A stretch of 64,000 nt of DNA from an uncultured Synechococcaceae cyanobacterium (GCA_902572395.1 CACGFX010000004.1:1-64000), one strand, 5' to 3'; shown: positions 8,215 to 16,744, counted from the stretch's first letter. Made by a program: numbers and translations. Notes: generated from the sequence alone by a model not told the origin.

Positions 8215-9213
8215 TTAACTGATGTTTTTAACGAACGAAGAGTCAAATAATTTGCTCATATCTGGTTTTTCAGGAATAAATCCTACCTTGACCATAAAGT
8301 CTGCCATCTGTTTCGCTGCATAAGGCATATGTTTCATACCGAACCCATCACTAAAAGCTTCTAAATTTTCTTCCAAAGAAAAGAACCTAGTTCCACCTTT
8401 ATATTGTTTGTATTCGCGTGTAGGGATCCCAGCTCGCTTTGCCATGATCTTTTCAGATTTTCTTGGATTTTTTTCCATGAATTCTCTTACATCCCACCAT
8501 GTTTTAACAATTTTTTGAACATCATCTGGTCTTTCAGAAATCAAATCTCCGCTAACAGCTAATAAATCTGGGATTGCACCGGGATAATCTTTTGAACTAG
8601 CAATAACTCTTGCTCCAGGCCTCTTCATTGCAGTTCCTGTAAATGGAGGGAATGCACCAACTGCATCAACTTTTCCTGCTGCGAATGCAGTTGCAGCCTG
8701 ATCAGTTGGGAGACCTTTAATAATGACATCATCTCGAGTTAATCCAACATCGTTCAGAGCTAAAACAAGTAAAAAATCATCCACAACTCCTTCTTCTACT
8801 GCTACTGTTTTACCTTTTAAATCAGCAACACTTTTAATTGATTTATCTGCAATTATTTGGTCATTCCCTGCAGAATTATCATTAACTAAAACAACTACTT
8901 CCCCTCCATTCTCTCCTGGCAAGAACGAAATAGTATCATTAAGAGTCTGCGAATTTCCATCAATTTTACCAGCAGCAAAAGTCTCCATTGATTGAACATA
9001 TCCATCAAACCATTTCATCTGAACATTAACTCCATTTTTTTCAAACATTTTTTGATCAACAGCTATCGCCCAGGGCCACCATCCTGCCCAGTTACTGTAT
9101 CCCAAAGTGATTGGTTCACCTTTTGGAGCTGCAGGACTTGATAGTGTACTTAATGAAATCGCTAATATTAGAGCCAACAAGGAGGCAACAAAAACTCTCA
9201 ATTTTTTAAACAT
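8215..9213 (-). CDS. ABC transporter substrate-binding protein, NitT/TauT family (candidate guanidine/guanidino-compound binder)
   Basis: Signal peptide; LGYSNWAGWWPWAIA..; operon context. Confidence 0.88.
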   Translation of the reverse strand: MFKKLRVFVASLLALILAISLSTLSSPAAPKGEPITLGYSNWAGWWPWAIAVDQKMFEKNGVNVQMKWFDGYVQSMETFAAGKIDGNSQTLNDTISFLPGENGGEVVVLVNDNSAGNDQIIADKSIKSVADLKGKTVAVEEGVVDDFLLVLALNDVGLTRDDVIIKGLPTDQAATAFAAGKVDAVGAFPPFTGTAMKRPGARVIASSKDYPGAIPDLLAVSGDLISERPDDVQKIVKTWWDVREFMEKNPRKSEKIMAKRAGIPTREYKQYKGGTRFFSLEENLEAFSDGFGMKHMPYAAKQMADFMVKVGFIPEKPDMSKLFDSSFVKNIS

Positions 9214-9313
9214 TTTTGAAAAAAAATATTACGTACTATCAATACTTAAGAAAAAGCAAATCTAAAGTTGTAATGACTGATACTTTTAAGAGATTACTCT
9301 TACTTAATCAATA

Positions 9314-9997
9314 TTAATTATTTTTAAATTTCAGAATCTTTTTACTAATCCAATCTTGCCATAAATCGAATCCAGACTTGGTTACCGAAGAAATTTCTAT
9401 CACATCTGCCTTAGGGTTAGTTGAAGTTATGTTCGATTTTAATTCGTTAATATCAAAATTCAAATGGGGTAACAAATCAACTTTAGTTATCAAAATTAAA
9501 TCTGCTTCTCTAAACATTATTGGATATTTTAAAGGTTTATCCTCACCTTCGGTAATACTTAAAAGTGCAACTTTAAAATGTTCTCCAATCTCAAATTCTG
9601 CAGGACAAACTAAATTTCCAACATTTTCCACTAACAAAATATCTAGTAAATCAGGATTTATTTTTTTTTCTAGTAATTTCAAACCTCCACTAACCATATT
9701 TGCATCGAGATGGCATGCTCTTCCAGTTGTAATTGGTACTACTGGAATATTTAATTTTTCTAATCTTGCGGCATCAAGATTAGTGGTCATATCACCCTCT
9801 AAAACAGCACTGTGAAATTTTTTTGAAAGATCTTCTAGAGTTATTTCAAGTAATCTCGTTTTTCCTGCACCAGGACTACTCATTATGTTCAAGCAAAGCA
9901 AATTATAATTATTAAACTTAACTTTATTTTTCTCAGCTTGATGACTATTTTGATGAAGAATATTTAATTCAATTTTGTCTGAAATTGGTAAATGCAT
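9314..9997 (-). CDS. hypB: HypB-type Ni metallochaperone GTPase
   Basis: MSSPGAGKT P-loop; ENVGNLVCPAEFEIGE motif; TKVDLLP. Confidence 0.92.
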   Translation of the reverse strand: MHLPISDKIELNILHQNSHQAEKNKVKFNNYNLLCLNIMSSPGAGKTRLLEITLEDLSKKFHSAVLEGDMTTNLDAARLEKLNIPVVPITTGRACHLDANMVSGGLKLLEKKINPDLLDILLVENVGNLVCPAEFEIGEHFKVALLSITEGEDKPLKYPIMFREADLILITKVDLLPHLNFDINELKSNITSTNPKADVIEISSVTKSGFDLWQDWISKKILKFKNN

Positions 9998-10037
9998 TTA
10001 TATTTGAAAATACGTTTTTATTCTAGATACTAAATTT

Positions 10038-10394
10038 CTACTTTTCTTTAAAATCAATAGATGCGATTTTTAATTCCCTCCCACTAATAATTTCCTCTAA
10101 ATTAAAATTACAACATGGAGATTTATATCCATTCTCTTTCTTTGGAAAATATAATCTATTGCATTTAGAGCATTTCCCTTCAAAAGGTATTGTCTCAATT
10201 GTAATCTCAGAGGAATCTAACCAAGAACCCAATACTGCAGCATTAAAAGTATTAATTAATGATATTGGTTCTACGCAAGTAAATTCGCCAATCTTAAGAT
10301 TAATCTTTTCAACAACTATCTTTTTTTTATTTTTTTTCTCTGCCCACTCTTCCATGGAAAGAATAAGGCATTTTGTCATATCTACTTCATGCAC
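10038..10394 (-). CDS. hypA: HypA-type Ni metallochaperone
   Basis: MHEVDMTKC N-terminus; EGKCSKC..SPCCN..EIISGRELKIASI. Confidence 0.9.
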   Translation of the reverse strand: MHEVDMTKCLILSMEEWAEKKNKKKIVVEKINLKIGEFTCVEPISLINTFNAAVLGSWLDSSEITIETIPFEGKCSKCNRLYFPKKENGYKSPCCNFNLEEIISGRELKIASIDFKEK

Positions 10395-10400
10395 GAAAAT

Positions 10401-11591
10401 CTATCTCCATTTCTGATCAACTGACATATTGCATTTATCTGAAATCCATTCTGGTTTAGATTTTCTTGGGAGCTGACCACTGACTACAAGATGTGCAATT
10501 GAATCACAAATAACTCTTGTAGCTAATAAGGCTGTCATATCGCTTACATCATATGGAGGCGAAACCTCAACAAGCTCAATGCCACATACATTTACTTTTC
10601 TAATAATGTACTCCAAAAGTTTTAATGCCTCTCGGGGTAATAAACCCCCAGGTTCAGGCCAACCAGTTCCAGGGACAAATCCAGCATCAATACAATCAAT
10701 ATCAAAAGAAATGTATACACAGTCAGTTCCATGAGTAGCTTTTTCAATCGCAAAATCAGCGGCCTCCTTCAACCCCATTTCACAAATATCAGTAACTGTT
10801 AAAACATTTGTACTCCGTTCCCTGCAAATTTTTACTCCTTCTCTTGGTACTTGCCAACCTCCAATTCCTAATTGAACAAGATTCTTTGCAGGTGCATTTT
10901 TCATATTAGTGGCATGAAACCATGGACAGGTATGCATTCTTTCATCTAGATCTGTTTCTTGAGTATCTACATGTCTATCAAAATGAATGATTCCTACTTT
11001 TTTATTTCCTAAGTGGCGACAAACTCCTCTAACTGTAGGGAAACCTATTGAATGATCTCCACCTAAAATAATTGGGAATGCACCACTAGCAAAAATATGA
11101 GCCACCCCTTTCGAGATTTGATCAAAGCTTTTTTCATTATTTGCTGGAATTGTAAAAATATCTCCTACATCACATATTGAAATCTGCTCTCTCAAATCCA
11201 CTCCCATTTCGTAATTGTACGGAGTATAAAGAGCAGAAATTTTTCTTATACCTTGAGGTCCGAATCTTGTCCCTGGTCTATAAGTAGTTCCAGAATCATG
11301 AGGAACACCAACGATCGCAACATCATAATTTCCCACTTCATTTACATTTTCAACATAAGGAGCTTTCATGAAAGTATTGATACCTGCAAAATGGGGTAAT
11401 TCTCCTCTTGAAAATGTAGATATATTTCTATCGACAATACTTTTTGCTCCTTCTAATCCATATTCCTTTGCTCGGGCAACCTCATTTTCCCATCCTTTAA
11501 GAGGTAATTTTGATTCTTTTTCTAAAGCATCCATTCCTTCGCTGGGATGCTTTCTTTTAAAATCTTGATCTTGAGATGATTCAGAAGTCAC
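10401..11591 (-). CDS. gdmH: arginase/agmatinase-family ureohydrolase, likely Ni-dependent guanidine hydrolase (GdmH/Sll1077 type)
   Basis: GGDHSIG, HFDRHVD, SFDIDCIDAGFVPGTGWPEPGG; adjacent hypA/hypB; GTG start. Confidence 0.8.
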   Translation of the reverse strand: MTSESSQDQDFKRKHPSEGMDALEKESKLPLKGWENEVARAKEYGLEGAKSIVDRNISTFSRGELPHFAGINTFMKAPYVENVNEVGNYDVAIVGVPHDSGTTYRPGTRFGPQGIRKISALYTPYNYEMGVDLREQISICDVGDIFTIPANNEKSFDQISKGVAHIFASGAFPIILGGDHSIGFPTVRGVCRHLGNKKVGIIHFDRHVDTQETDLDERMHTCPWFHATNMKNAPAKNLVQLGIGGWQVPREGVKICRERSTNVLTVTDICEMGLKEAADFAIEKATHGTDCVYISFDIDCIDAGFVPGTGWPEPGGLLPREALKLLEYIIRKVNVCGIELVEVSPPYDVSDMTALLATRVICDSIAHLVVSGQLPRKSKPEWISDKCNMSVDQKWR

Positions 11592-11728
11592 AAATTTAAA
11601 ATTCTTTTATTTACTTATTTCAATATTGTCAATAAAAATAAAAATGAACCATAAACTTGTTTAAAAGGAACCTTATTGGAACATTGTTAAATAAAATTTT
11701 TTGCAAAAATCATATAATTAACTCCATT

Positions 11729-11761
11729 AAAAAAGCCAGCCTGTAAATTTACAAACTGACT
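11729..11761 (-). terminator. Rho-independent terminator of hli genes (minus strand)
   Basis: AGTCAGTTTGTAAATTTACAGGCTGGCT followed by TTTTT on the minus strand. Confidence 0.65.
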
Positions 11762-11785
11762 AAATGATAAACCTATGTAAAAGAA

Positions 11786-11929
11786 TTAAATAATTCCAGG
11801 TACAATTTGTCCAGTTGTTACATACGCTCCAACTAAAGCAATTAGACCAACAAGAGCAAACCTACCATTTAATTTCTCTGCTTTTGTCTTTTGCGGATCA
11901 ATGTTTCTTTGTTGATTTTGATTTTTCAT
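11786..11929 (-). CDS. hli: high light-inducible protein (HLIP)
   Basis: ..KAEKLNGRFALVGLIALVGAYVTTGQIVPGII; manual translation. Confidence 0.88.
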   Translation of the reverse strand: MKNQNQQRNIDPQKTKAEKLNGRFALVGLIALVGAYVTTGQIVPGII

Positions 11930-12045
11930 TAAAAAATACCTGGGATAAGTTGACCAGTTGTTACGTACGTTCCCACTAAGAGCATGAAAGCCATCATTGC
12001 TGGTCTTCCTATGGCTCTATCGAGAATATCTTTATTTGAGTCCAT
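11929..12045 (-). CDS. hli: short high light-inducible protein (HLIP)
   Basis: MDSNKDILDRAIGRPAMMAFMLLVGTYVTTGQLIPGIF; stop overlaps the start of the next hli (TAATG). Confidence 0.88.
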   Translation of the reverse strand: MDSNKDILDRAIGRPAMMAFMLLVGTYVTTGQLIPGIF

Positions 12046-12205
12046 TAAGATTAAGAAATATTACTAAAATATTACTAATCGTAAACAAAGTCTGAGAGAT
12101 GTATGTATAAAATGATTCATTGTCACAGTAATGTAGCAATTTCTAAGTTTTAAAACGTATTACTTAAAAATCAAAGTTGCATTTCTGAAATTTTCAAAAG
12201 CAAAT

Positions 12206-12343
12206 CTACTGTTTTTTAAACATTGCATTTTGATTAGTCAACCAAAATGACAGAAAAATAAAGAAAGATAATAATGCTCCAGAGAGAATCGAAATAAAGA
12301 AGAATTGCGTCGTTAACTCAGAATCAAAGAAATATGAATACAT
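12206..12343 (-). CDS. 45 aa membrane microprotein (MYSYFFDSELTTQFFFISILSGALLSFFIFLSFWLTNQNAMFKKQ)
   Basis: Manual translation; same strand as the PsbN-like gene and hli genes. Confidence 0.55.
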   Translation of the reverse strand: MYSYFFDSELTTQFFFISILSGALLSFFIFLSFWLTNQNAMFKKQ

Positions 12344-12352
12344 TTATAGATC

Positions 12353-12568
12353 TTAATGAATATGTTCTACTTCATTATGATTGTGACCATTGTGGCCATG
12401 AGCAATGCCTAATTCATGCATTCTTGCATGCTCTTGGATTGTGTCCCTTAATTTATGAGAAGAGGGTCCAACTGTTGTATAAATTCCATAACCTATTGAG
12501 CCAAAAAGTAAAAGTCCAACACTGCCAAAAAGTAAAAACAAAGTTGGGTCTTTGATTGTTCCTAACAT
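12353..12568 (-). CDS. PsbN-like protein with His-rich C-terminal extension
   Basis: GYGIYTTVGPSSHKLRDTIQEHA resembles the PsbN C-terminal motif (GY.LYT..G..S..LRD..EEH); tail HGHNGHNHNEVEHIH. Confidence 0.65.
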   Translation of the reverse strand: MLGTIKDPTLFLLFGSVGLLLFGSIGYGIYTTVGPSSHKLRDTIQEHARMHELGIAHGHNGHNHNEVEHIH

Positions 12569-12920
12569 TTTCTACAAATTAAATTACTCAAGTAAACATA
12601 AAGATATTTAAGGGTTTATTCAAGTTCAAAGTTTATATATCTATGAGGTAAAAAGCATCCCTAAATATAAATAATTAATGATCAATGTGTAATAAAAAAA
12701 TGAATATTAAAACTAATAATTACAACTATTATATTTTAAAAATATTTTTCAAAGTAAGAAATATAACACTTTAAGGTTCTTAAATATTTAAATTCATTGA
12801 TAATAAAGAATTTTATATTTTATTTTTGATTTAACTAAATTTACTATGATTTGTATTATTTGATGTTGATTAAAATTAGTTCTCTAAATTAGTTTGTATT
12901 TAATTAAATCGGATAAGTAA

Positions 12921-13136
12921 ATGGAAGTTTTGCTTTTTGCACTTTTTTTTATCAGCGCACTAATTTTCTTTATTGCAGGTAAAGATGATTTTGGGAGAAC
13001 TGAGAGTAAAATAATAATAAAGGAAGAAAAAAATATCAAAGAAGAAGATAAAGTTATAGCGAAAGAGGAAAAAGAGGATAAGGTTGCAGAAGAGGGAAAA
13101 ATTAAACCCAAAGAGGAACTCAAAAAAGAATCATAA
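12921..13136 (+). CDS. single-TM protein with highly charged KE-rich tail
   Basis: 71 aa ORF. Confidence 0.55.
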   Translation: MEVLLFALFFISALIFFIAGKDDFGRTESKIIIKEEKNIKEEDKVIAKEEKEDKVAEEGKIKPKEELKKES

Positions 13137-13162
13137 TTAAAAGTAAATTATTTAGAGTTTTT

Positions 13163-13315
13163 ATGATTTATGGTTTTGCTTACTTAGGAATGGTTCTAGC
13201 AATAAGTGCGGGATGGGTTTTACTTGCAGTTTTAAAAAAACCTGATTTTATTGAAAAGCCACTTAACGAACTGAAAAATAAAATAAGGCCATTTTTAAAT
13301 CCAAAAGATGATTAA
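13163..13315 (+). CDS. 50 aa single-TM protein (MIYGFAYLGMVLAISAGWVLLAVLKKPDF..)
   Basis: Manual translation; TAATG overlap with the next ORF. Confidence 0.6.
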   Translation: MIYGFAYLGMVLAISAGWVLLAVLKKPDFIEKPLNELKNKIRPFLNPKDD

Positions 13316-13743
13316 TGAAATTAGTTCTTATTTCATTGTTTTTACTTGGATTACTATTGGCAATCAACACAACAAATGGTCTGCCTGTATCAGGAGAAAT
13401 ATATAAAGAAAAAAAAATAGCCAATAATCAATTGGCCATTAAATATTGTGATTCTCTAAAGAAAAATCTCTTTAAAGGGCTCGATAAGGAAGAAACCTTG
13501 AAATATGAATATTTCTTCTCATCTCTTCCTTACGATTCCATAAAAGATGAAAATAAATTTTTAACAATTTTCAAATCTGATGTTAAATCAATCTGTTCAT
13601 ATGATTTTTCTGAATCTAGTGAAAAAGAATTAAAATCTTTTTTAAAAATTTATTTCAAGACTAGAAGTAGTACTCCAAAAACTAAAGTTGAGGCAACAAA
13701 GCCAACCCCAATTAATACTGCAATTATGCCAGTATTAAGATAA
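13315..13743 (+). CDS. hypothetical secreted protein
   Basis: Signal-peptide-like N-terminus; 142 aa. Confidence 0.6.
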   Translation: MKLVLISLFLLGLLLAINTTNGLPVSGEIYKEKKIANNQLAIKYCDSLKKNLFKGLDKEETLKYEYFFSSLPYDSIKDENKFLTIFKSDVKSICSYDFSESSEKELKSFLKIYFKTRSSTPKTKVEATKPTPINTAIMPVLR

Positions 13744-13784
13744 ACCTTCACCGTAGCTAATTCTTTTCCTTCTTTTTTAGCCAT
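13650..13784 (-). CDS. 44 aa membrane microprotein (MAKKEGKELATVKVYLNTGIIAVLIGVGFVASTLVFGVLLLVLK), antisense to the 3' end of 13315-13743
   Basis: Manual translation; clean amphipathic N-terminus plus TM helix. Confidence 0.5.
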   Translation of the reverse strand: MAKKEGKELATVKVYLNTGIIAVLIGVGFVASTLVFGVLLLVLK

Positions 13785-13790
13785 AATTTT

Positions 13791-13946
13791 TTATCTAAAT
13801 AAGCACATCCAAGCTACCAATGAGAACATTAATAAGGCAAGGCTAAAAATACTTTTACTATTAGCTTTACCTTGTTTTTCTGTTGATTTAAAAGGGATTA
13901 GTGCCATAACAATTAATAAAAATAAAATTATTTCATATTTTTTCAT
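13791..13946 (-). CDS. 51 aa two-TM protein (MKKYEIILFLLIVMALIPFKSTEKQGKANSKSIFSLALLMFSLVAWMCLFR)
   Basis: Manual translation; 6 nt upstream of ORF 13784-13650. Confidence 0.55.
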   Translation of the reverse strand: MKKYEIILFLLIVMALIPFKSTEKQGKANSKSIFSLALLMFSLVAWMCLFR

Positions 13947-14077
13947 TTTTTAGATTGGTTCGTAACATCAGCGACTTCATGTTTATTTCTTTACTACATC
14001 CCATGAACTCCTGATATACAATCGGGTTGATTGATAATCTTTTTGAGTTAAGAGGAAAGTAACAATTCTCTTTTTAT

Positions 14078-14329
14078 ATGGATAGATATTTAAAAAGTGC
14101 AGAGGCATCAAAGTTTCTAGGAATCTCATCATCATCACTTTGGGAATTAAAGAGCACAAAAGTACTGGAAGCTGGTAAGCATTGGATATACGTTACAGGT
14201 AAATCAAGAAGCAATGTTTTATTTAATATCGATAAAATAAGGCAATGGCAGATAGATATGACTAAATATATTGAAAGTCCTGAAAGAGATATAAAGGCAG
14301 AAACAGAGATATCAAATTTTGAAGATTGA
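14078..14329 (+). CDS. AlpA/excisionase-like small HTH DNA-binding protein
   Basis: YLKSAEASKFLGISSSSLWEL..GKHWIYVTGKSRSNVLFNIDKIRQWQ pattern typical of HTH_17/Xis. Confidence 0.6.
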   Translation: MDRYLKSAEASKFLGISSSSLWELKSTKVLEAGKHWIYVTGKSRSNVLFNIDKIRQWQIDMTKYIESPERDIKAETEISNFED

Positions 14330-14369
14330 CAAAACATCTAAAATAGAAGGCAATCAAATCATCTCTTTT

Positions 14370-14528
14370 ATGAAACTTGAATCGATTTCAGTTGCTGGCA
14401 AAGATGCTAATCAATCAGGAGTGGGGAAAAAGTTTTTAATAATCTCTATTTCTCTTACAGTGCTCTTAAATCTTTCAATTGTAATTTGGTTTTTTATGCA
14501 TGATATGGGTAGATTTTTAGTCAAATGA
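14370..14528 (+). CDS. 52 aa single-TM protein
   Basis: Internal ATG of ORF 14319-14528; stop overlaps the next ATG. Confidence 0.45.
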   Translation: MKLESISVAGKDANQSGVGKKFLIISISLTVLLNLSIVIWFFMHDMGRFLVK

Positions 14529-14608
14529 AATCCTTATTTATTCCAGTAATAGTTTTTATAGGAATTATTTATGGCTGCGGATTATTTTGGTTGGTTTGGC
14601 ATTACTAA
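14525..14608 (+). CDS. 27 aa single-TM microprotein (MKSLFIPVIVFIGIIYGCGLFWLVWHY)
   Basis: Manual translation; ATGA overlap. Confidence 0.45.
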   Translation: MKSLFIPVIVFIGIIYGCGLFWLVWHY

Positions 14609-14710
14609 ATAAATACAAGTCGACTTACTCCAAGTCAAAACTTTTAAAAACTGGACTCTTTTGTTTTTGAAAATTGTTTTAAAATAAAATCCTATAATTT
14701 CATCATAATT

Positions 14711-15133
14711 TTGTATCCCTATTTAGCTGAGATAAGCCACCCTATACAATGCTTTTTAATTTCAGAAGAAGTCCCAAGTATTTCAATAATTTTAAAAGAA
14801 CGAAGATCAAATTCATTAAAAGGATCAATCTCTTCGAATAGCAATCTTAAGGGTAATTTTTATACTCATAGACCAATTAAAGATCAACCTACAAGCTGGA
14901 GCTTTGAAAACGGAGTAACCAAATTAAATGGTGAAGCGATACTTTTTAAAGATGGGGAAATATGGCACCCATATCAAACAAAAATTAAATCACATGAAGT
15001 GAACATGGTTTTATTTTCAGGTTTATCCTCAAAATTATCAGGAATTACTAATAACGCAGATTTACTGAAGGCTGTCTCTGGTTTTTTCAGAATTGGGAGT
15101 GGGTGTTATGGAGGAAGGATAAATAAAGTTTAG
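14711..15133 (+). CDS. conserved hypothetical protein
   Basis: 140 aa ORF, TTG start in the track. Confidence 0.6.
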   Translation: MYPYLAEISHPIQCFLISEEVPSISIILKERRSNSLKGSISSNSNLKGNFYTHRPIKDQPTSWSFENGVTKLNGEAILFKDGEIWHPYQTKIKSHEVNMVLFSGLSSKLSGITNNADLLKAVSGFFRIGSGCYGGRINKV

Positions 15134-15338
15134 TTTTCTCAACTTTTGAAATATTTTATTGAAAAAAATTCATTGATTACTTTGAAGGATATAAAATTTA
15201 TCTTTTAGAAGTTCATATTTTATTCCTATCTTGAAAATAAATCTTATTAGTTATTTTAAATTTTTAGATAAAAAATGTTTGAAGCTCTTGTTTACCTGTT
15301 GATTGGAAAAAAACAGAATTATTAAAGAAAATTTTAAA

Positions 15339-15440
15339 ATGGAATCATCTGACGAGATTATTTTTATTACTTTAGGAATGCTTATTGTAATCTTTGCAGG
15401 AACCTTAGCATTAAGACTTGGGATAAGCTTAAGAGAATAA
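15339..15440 (+). CDS. 33 aa single-TM microprotein (MESSDEIIFITLGMLIVIFAGTLALRLGISLRE)
   Basis: Manual translation. Confidence 0.5.
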   Translation: MESSDEIIFITLGMLIVIFAGTLALRLGISLRE

Positions 15441-15443
15441 ATT

Positions 15444-15815
15444 TTGATAAATTTCAAATCATTATTTCCGCTAGTTATAGGATTTTCATTTTGGATATAT
15501 GGAAACATCCTATTAGTAAAGAAACTACAAAATAAAACGCCCGAAATAAACAAATCAAAAAAACGAATTGAGACATTTATGGATCAAAATTTAAAAGATA
15601 AAAATAAAAATGAGAAAAAAGATTTGAGCAAAGTAGTCAAAAATAAGGAGGGTTTTCACTTGAATTCTCTTATCACAAAAAACATCTCACTTTTCACAAA
15701 AAATCCGAACTATAAAATGTTAGCTTGGCTTATTGTCCAGCTAACCATTTTTTCTTTATTTGTCCTTTCAGTAAATATATTTAAAAATAATCTGATACCT
15801 TATTTTAATAATTGA
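15444..15815 (+). CDS. hypothetical membrane protein with two TM segments
   Basis: 123 aa ORF. Confidence 0.6.
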   Translation: MINFKSLFPLVIGFSFWIYGNILLVKKLQNKTPEINKSKKRIETFMDQNLKDKNKNEKKDLSKVVKNKEGFHLNSLITKNISLFTKNPNYKMLAWLIVQLTIFSLFVLSVNIFKNNLIPYFNN

Positions 15816-15839
15816 AATTCAGATGTATTAAATAGAGAA

Positions 15840-16550
15840 ATGAATTTATTTAATTATTTTTTCAGAAATCGGAATAAAAGAGAAGAAGTTATTATTGAAG
15901 ATCCTCTTGAAAATTCCAATGATCTCTGGGCCGATTCTGTAACAACAGGTTGGGAATATACTTGTAATTTATTATTGACTAATCCAAGAATTTGTATAGA
16001 AAAAGATGGTTTTATTACTAAAGATACATCAGTGAAACCAGAGTTAATAGGTGAACCAAATAATCTTGGAAAAGATGGAGATCCCTCTGGAAATTTTGGA
16101 TATTGGATAAGGAGGCATGGACATGAAGAGGAATTTGAAGAATTGGCAAATATTTCTCAAAATATGATTTATGCAAAACCTTCTGATATTGGAAGAATAC
16201 CACCCAAATCAAAATTAGAAGATGATTTTAAAAGCTTTTTAATTGATTTTAGAATAATTGTTGAATCCTATATTTCTATAGAAAAAAAATTGTTTATGAT
16301 AAATGATGAACTTAGTATTAAATCAGAAGCTTATAAAGACATTTATAAAAAGTTAGTTTTAGAGAAAAAATTTTCAGATTCTTTCTTTAGAAATATTTTG
16401 TGTGAGCTAAATGGAGTTTCTAAAAATACTGCTTCAATATTATGGGAATCTGGATACCTTACTAGAGAACAAGTTCTTAATTCACCTTATAGTGAATTAA
16501 TTAAGATTAAGGGACTTGGAAAAAGTTTGATTTCAAAGATTAAAAATTAA
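15840..16550 (+). CDS. hypothetical protein with C-terminal helix-hairpin-helix-like motif
   Basis: C-terminal LNGVSKNTASILWESGYLTREQVLNSPYSELIKIKGLGKSLISKI. Confidence 0.6.
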   Translation: MNLFNYFFRNRNKREEVIIEDPLENSNDLWADSVTTGWEYTCNLLLTNPRICIEKDGFITKDTSVKPELIGEPNNLGKDGDPSGNFGYWIRRHGHEEEFEELANISQNMIYAKPSDIGRIPPKSKLEDDFKSFLIDFRIIVESYISIEKKLFMINDELSIKSEAYKDIYKKLVLEKKFSDSFFRNILCELNGVSKNTASILWESGYLTREQVLNSPYSELIKIKGLGKSLISKIKN

Positions 16551-16554
16551 AATA

Positions 16555-16740
16555 ATGAATACATACAACTCTGCTAATTCAAAATCACTGGGAAAACTTC
16601 TTAAAATATATGACTTAAAAACAAAAAACAAACAAAAAGTAATAATTTCTGCTCTAAGAAAAACAGCAACTTGGTCAGGTCTTCATAGACTTGCAAGAAA
16701 GCTAGAAGTCATACAATCAGCAAAAGATCAGAAAAATTAA
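16555..16740 (+). CDS. hypothetical basic protein
   Basis: 61 aa ORF. Confidence 0.5.
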   Translation: MNTYNSANSKSLGKLLKIYDLKTKNKQKVIISALRKTATWSGLHRLARKLEVIQSAKDQKN

Positions 16741-16744
16741 ATTA

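Noticed and set aside
5249-11568. Plus-strand ORFs 5249, 5991, 7953, 8723, 9378, 10159, 11368
   Set aside because: Antisense to confidently assigned minus-strand genes; serine-rich/low-complexity shadow translations.
11592-11728. Guanidine (ykkC-type) riboswitch or NtcA box upstream of gdmH
   Set aside because: I saw only GGAACC/GGAAC repeats, no recognisable ykkC core and no GTAN8TAC site; an Infernal scan would be decisive.
12334-12555. Plus ORF 12334..12555
   Set aside because: Antisense to the PsbN-like gene and the 45 aa TM ORF; Cys/His richness is a shadow of the His-rich tail.
12884-15553. Minus ORFs 12884..13123, 14074..14337 and 15251..15553
   Set aside because: Antisense to better-supported plus ORFs; low-complexity Ser/Ile/Leu composition.
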